A stretch of 64,000 nt of DNA from Runella rosea (lineage in GTDB: Bacteria; Bacteroidota; Bacteroidia; Cytophagales; Spirosomataceae). Positions 61,681-64,000 of this stretch are shown here, in pieces. The DNA is taken from assembly GCF_003325355.1 (NCBI RefSeq), contig NZ_CP030850.1, forward strand, positions 1,240,001-1,304,000, given 5' to 3'. A model generated the notes under the pieces. It was not told where the DNA came from and did not search any database. It was given only the letters and a program-made list of their open reading frames with translations. The position numbers were made by a program, and so were the translations under genes. How positions within the stretch are numbered: position 1 is the stretch's first letter; each line of letters opens with the position of its first letter.

Positions 61681-62370
61681 ATGAAAATAGCTCATCCGAT
61701 TTTGGCCGTTTGTTGCGCCCTGCTACTGGTTTCGTCATTCTGGGCGTGCGAAAATCCTCCTTTTCCTACGTTGTCAAATGATACATCCTTGCGCGACCAA
61801 ATCAAGGGCGTTTGGGTGCCTGTCTCGCTTGCGATGAAGTATCAGGTAGGGCTGGTACCTCGCTCCCGCGACACCGTCGTCACCGTCACGCCGAGTACCG
61901 CTCCGCTGTTGGTGGCTGGACGTGCCAACCCCGTTATGCCCTTTACCGATACGCTTTATCTGGCCGCCCGCACTGCTACCGCCGATACGTTTTGGCTGGC
62001 CAATCGAGGCATTCGTCAACAGGGGAATTTTTCATTGGTGAAAGTCAACGATGAAGGTCAGGAAGCTACGTTGCTCCGTATTGGTCGTCCGACCTATACA
62101 CGCGGCCAAATCAGTCGTTGGAACTACGATTTTGTTTTTCACGGAACCGTAGCCCCCAACGCCGCCGGTACGCCCGTCTATACCTCAGCGACTTACGCCA
62201 ATTATTCACCGACTATTACGTCACTCACCGACCGCCAAATGATCATTACGTTTAGCACGCAGGGAAATGTCAACGTGCCGATAGTACCTATTACAACCGC
62301 CAACCAAACCCAGAACGCGTCTTGGGGCGGGCGATTAATTGTATTTACGGCGACCTATGCCAAACAGTAA
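61681..62370 (+). CDS. lipoprotein of the SusC/SusD locus, unknown
   Basis: A 229-residue lipoprotein from ATG 61681 (MKIAHPILAVCCALLLVSSFWAC, Cys23). The frame is open further upstream into the SusD gene without signal character. The start lies 16 bp after the SusD stop, so it belongs to the same transcript. The mature part is beta-rich (VWVPVSLAMKYQVGLVPRS, PFTDTLYLAARTATADTFWLANRG, WNYDFVFHGTVAPNAAG, RQMIITFSTQGNVNVPIV, GGRLIVFTATY). In position and character it resembles the SusE/SusF-like surface glycan-binding lipoproteins of such loci, though no named domain is recognisable. It is followed by a perfect terminator. Confidence 0.72.
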   Translation: MKIAHPILAVCCALLLVSSFWACENPPFPTLSNDTSLRDQIKGVWVPVSLAMKYQVGLVPRSRDTVVTVTPSTAPLLVAGRANPVMPFTDTLYLAARTATADTFWLANRGIRQQGNFSLVKVNDEGQEATLLRIGRPTYTRGQISRWNYDFVFHGTVAPNAAGTPVYTSATYANYSPTITSLTDRQMIITFSTQGNVNVPIVPITTANQTQNASWGGRLIVFTATYAKQ

Positions 62371-62421
62371 TTCTATTAACAGCCATGAATTCACTGGAAG
62401 TATAGATGAACCCCAAACCGC

Positions 62422-62461
62422 TTATTCAGCAAGGACCGATTGTCCTTGCTGAATAAATTTT
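62422..62461 (+). terminator. intrinsic terminator at the end of the SusC/SusD transcript
   Basis: Perfect 15-bp stem TTATTCAGCAAGGAC / GTCCTTGCTGAATAA with a 5-nt loop and a T-run (62458-62462) directly after. It lies 51 bp past the lipoprotein stop and just before the hydrolase gene. Confidence 0.93.
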
Positions 62462-62467
62462 TCTCAA

Positions 62468-63358
62468 ATGATTACTCCCCGACAATGGCACGCTACCGGT
62501 AGCCATTTCACTTACAAAACCCATCAAATCTTTTACCGAACCGAAGGGCAGGGTGAAACATTAGTTCTTATTCACGGGTTTCCCACTTCCTCTTGGGATT
62601 GGTATCGAATTTGGGACCAACTCGCTGAAAAATACCGAGTTATTGGTTTTGATATGATTGGATTTGGATTATCGGACAAACCCCATCGTTACTCTTATTC
62701 CATCCATGACCAAGCCGACCTGTTTGAGGCGCTGATGAATCACTTGCAGATTAACCAATGTCATTTATTGGTACATGATTATGGAAATACGGTGGCACAG
62801 GAGCTATTGGCCCGTTGGGAAGATCGAAAAAACGAAACACAGGCTCCCGAATCAAGGTCGTTTCCTATCATCAAGTCAGTTTGCTTTTTGAACGGTGGAC
62901 TTTTCCCGGAAATGCACCGGGCTCTATTGGTTCAAAAATTGATGAAAAGCCCGTTGGGAGTGCTACTCACAAAATTCAACAACAAAGCCCGATTGAAAAA
63001 ATCGTTCGAGAAGCTCTATGGCCCTAAAGGAATTGATGATTTAGAGATGGATGGATTCTGGGAAACCATTCAGTACCAAAACGGTCATCGGTTGTTTCAT
63101 AAACTCATTAATTATATCGAAGACCGCCGACAAAATCGCGAACGCTGGGTGGGTGTTTTACAACAAACCTCCATCCCGCTTCGTCTTATCAACGGTCCAG
63201 AAGACCCTGTTTCGGGAAGGCATTTGGCTGATTATTACCAACAAATGATTCCCAATCCTGACGTTGTAATCATTGAAGGTGCAGGGCATTACCCCCAAAA
63301 CGAAGCCCCCGAAGAAGTAATAGCCTATTATTTTGAATTTCGACAAAAGCACTGCTGA
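62468..63358 (+). CDS. alpha/beta hydrolase, MEST (PEG1)-like, epoxide hydrolase/haloalkane dehalogenase type
   Basis: A 296-residue hydrolase without signal peptide. Core motifs: oxyanion-hole LVLIHGFPTSSWDWYRIW, GFDMIGFGLSDKP, the nucleophile elbow LLVHDYGNTVAQELL with Asp104 as nucleophile, LNGGLFPEMHRALLVQKLM, the acid in LINGPEDPVSG, and the base in GAGHYPQNEAPEEV. Overall order, including HDYG-xx-VAQELL, NGG(L/I)FPE-HR and RWVGVL followed by IPL-x-INGP, closely follows my recall of the vertebrate imprinted gene product MEST and its bacterial homologues. An Asp nucleophile means ester-intermediate chemistry on epoxides, halides or similar. The substrate is unknown. It starts right after the terminator, so it is transcribed separately. 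Confidence 0.88.
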   Translation: MITPRQWHATGSHFTYKTHQIFYRTEGQGETLVLIHGFPTSSWDWYRIWDQLAEKYRVIGFDMIGFGLSDKPHRYSYSIHDQADLFEALMNHLQINQCHLLVHDYGNTVAQELLARWEDRKNETQAPESRSFPIIKSVCFLNGGLFPEMHRALLVQKLMKSPLGVLLTKFNNKARLKKSFEKLYGPKGIDDLEMDGFWETIQYQNGHRLFHKLINYIEDRRQNRERWVGVLQQTSIPLRLINGPEDPVSGRHLADYYQQMIPNPDVVIIEGAGHYPQNEAPEEVIAYYFEFRQKHC

Positions 63359-63388
63359 GCTTTTCTTAACTGGCACAACCACACACAC

Positions 63389-64000
63389 ATGAAATTCTTA
63401 CTCGTTTACTTATTCTTACCGATTTTTAGCCTTGCCCAACACCAAATCGGTGATGCTGGGCAAATTTTTGACGAAACAAGCTTTGACCCGCGCTTTCCCG
63501 ACATGAAAGAATGGGCTAAAGCAGGCGTGCAGGGAGGAATTCCGTTGAGAAGTACGTTAAAAATCCAAAAAACGATTACGCCACAGAACAATTTACAGGA
63601 GGCGATTGATGAAGTAGCGGCACAGGGCGGCGGAGTTATTTTACTTAAAAAGGGCGAATACGTTATTTCCAAAACAATTTTTCTAAAATCAAACGTCGTA
63701 TTGCGCGGCGAAAACAAAGACCAAACGGTGCTAAAGGTGGTGATGAAAAAGATGTTTTTCAAATACGCCACCGACCAAAAACACCTCGTAGCATTTGAAA
63801 TAAACAATGCCGAACGGGTGGGATTGGAAGACCTGACTTTTCGGTACGCCGCCGTTGATTTTGAACCTTACGACAAATCCGATTTCAATGCCGCGTGGGA
63901 CCGTCGGGTTTTTCATGAACACGAAACCCGCGACACTACACTATTTGTACACTTGGTTATTTTTAGAAACAGCCGCAATTCGTGGGTGGACAACTGTAAT
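63389..64000 (+). CDS. secreted right-handed beta-helix protein, pectate-lyase superfamily-like (partial)
   Basis: The frame is open from ATG 63389 to the window end (204 codons) with no stop, so the C-terminus is missing. The signal peptide is MKFLLVYLFLPIFSLAQ. The following segments are DETSFDPRFPDMKEWAKAGV, GGIPLRSTLKIQKTITP, NNLQEAIDEVAAQGGGVILL, GEYVISKTIFLKSNVVLRGE and ERVGLEDLTFRYAAVDFEPY. This is the standard opening of pectate-lyase-3/beta-helix enzymes, with the AIDE-xx-x-GGGVILLKKGEY pattern and rungs ending in NSWVDNC. It probably cleaves an acidic polysaccharide, and the GH105 enzyme nearby would process the unsaturated product. The exact class cannot be decided from the first third. 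Confidence 0.85.
   Translation, partial: MKFLLVYLFLPIFSLAQHQIGDAGQIFDETSFDPRFPDMKEWAKAGVQGGIPLRSTLKIQKTITPQNNLQEAIDEVAAQGGGVILLKKGEYVISKTIFLKSNVVLRGENKDQTVLKVVMKKMFFKYATDQKHLVAFEINNAERVGLEDLTFRYAAVDFEPYDKSDFNAAWDRRVFHEHETRDTTLFVHLVIFRNSRNSWVDNCN

Overview
The window looks like chromosome of a free-living Bacteroidota, most likely Cytophagales (a Runella/Dyadobacter/Spirosoma-type relative; the genus is inference). The indicators are two SusC/SusD outer-membrane pairs, an ECF sigma/FecR/STN-SusC signalling set, a type IX secretion (T9SS) sorting tail, many short lipoprotein signals, a 3-coathanger C-terminal domain, and starts without Shine-Dalgarno sequences. No rRNA or tRNA gene was recognised.

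Left part (1-26.8 kb). An aldo/keto reductase whose catalytic Tyr codon is TAG is followed by an NTF2-like lipoprotein and a LytS/LytTR two-component pair. A transport and metabolism locus then covers 3.9-14.5 kb. Leftward from about 11.5 kb run SusC, SusD, a Tat-exported HisC-like aminotransferase, an AEC-type permease and a lipoprotein. Rightward from an 840-bp AT-rich divergent region run a second Tat-exported HisC-like aminotransferase and a secreted protein ending in a Hint (hedgehog/intein) domain. Next come a secreted glucose/sorbosone-dehydrogenase-like protein, a PpiD-like foldase, a T9SS-exported carbohydrate esterase, a pentapeptide-repeat protein, a secreted cyanophycinase-like peptidase, a DNA/RNA endonuclease lipoprotein and a YjbQ protein.

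Island (26,951-35,416). An 8.5-kb integrative element sits in the 3' end of mnmE. The last codons of mnmE (FCIGK-stop) occur twice: at the end of the intact gene (35,399) and, with synonymous changes, at 26,944 beside what appears to be the original mnmE terminator. The element has a tyrosine integrase, a zinc-finger/triple-HTH protein, an excisionase-like HTH, overlapping small genes, a D5-type primase-helicase, a zinc-ribbon/TOPRIM-like protein and a small GTPN protein. It also has arm-like repeats near both ends and three copies of a composite non-coding repeat. I see no relaxase or conjugation genes, so a phage-satellite-like or mobilisable lifestyle is plausible (inference).

Middle (35.4-51.5 kb). 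Housekeeping and envelope genes: mnmE, a DUF4177 protein, an outer-membrane-type protein, two LVIVD lipoproteins, a metallophosphoesterase, a PD40-OmpA protein and a DUF4038 glycosidase. They are followed by an SDR dehydrogenase, a DUF3237/FAD-monooxygenase pair, and an operon of a GltD-like ferredoxin oxidoreductase with both subunits of a 2-oxoacid:ferredoxin oxidoreductase.

Right part (51.9-64 kb). This looks like a polysaccharide utilisation locus: a GDPD-GH16 fusion, a GH105 hydrolase, an ECF sigma factor, FecR, STN-SusC, SusD, an accessory lipoprotein, a MEST-like alpha/beta hydrolase, and a secreted beta-helix (pectate-lyase-like) protein that runs off the end of the window.
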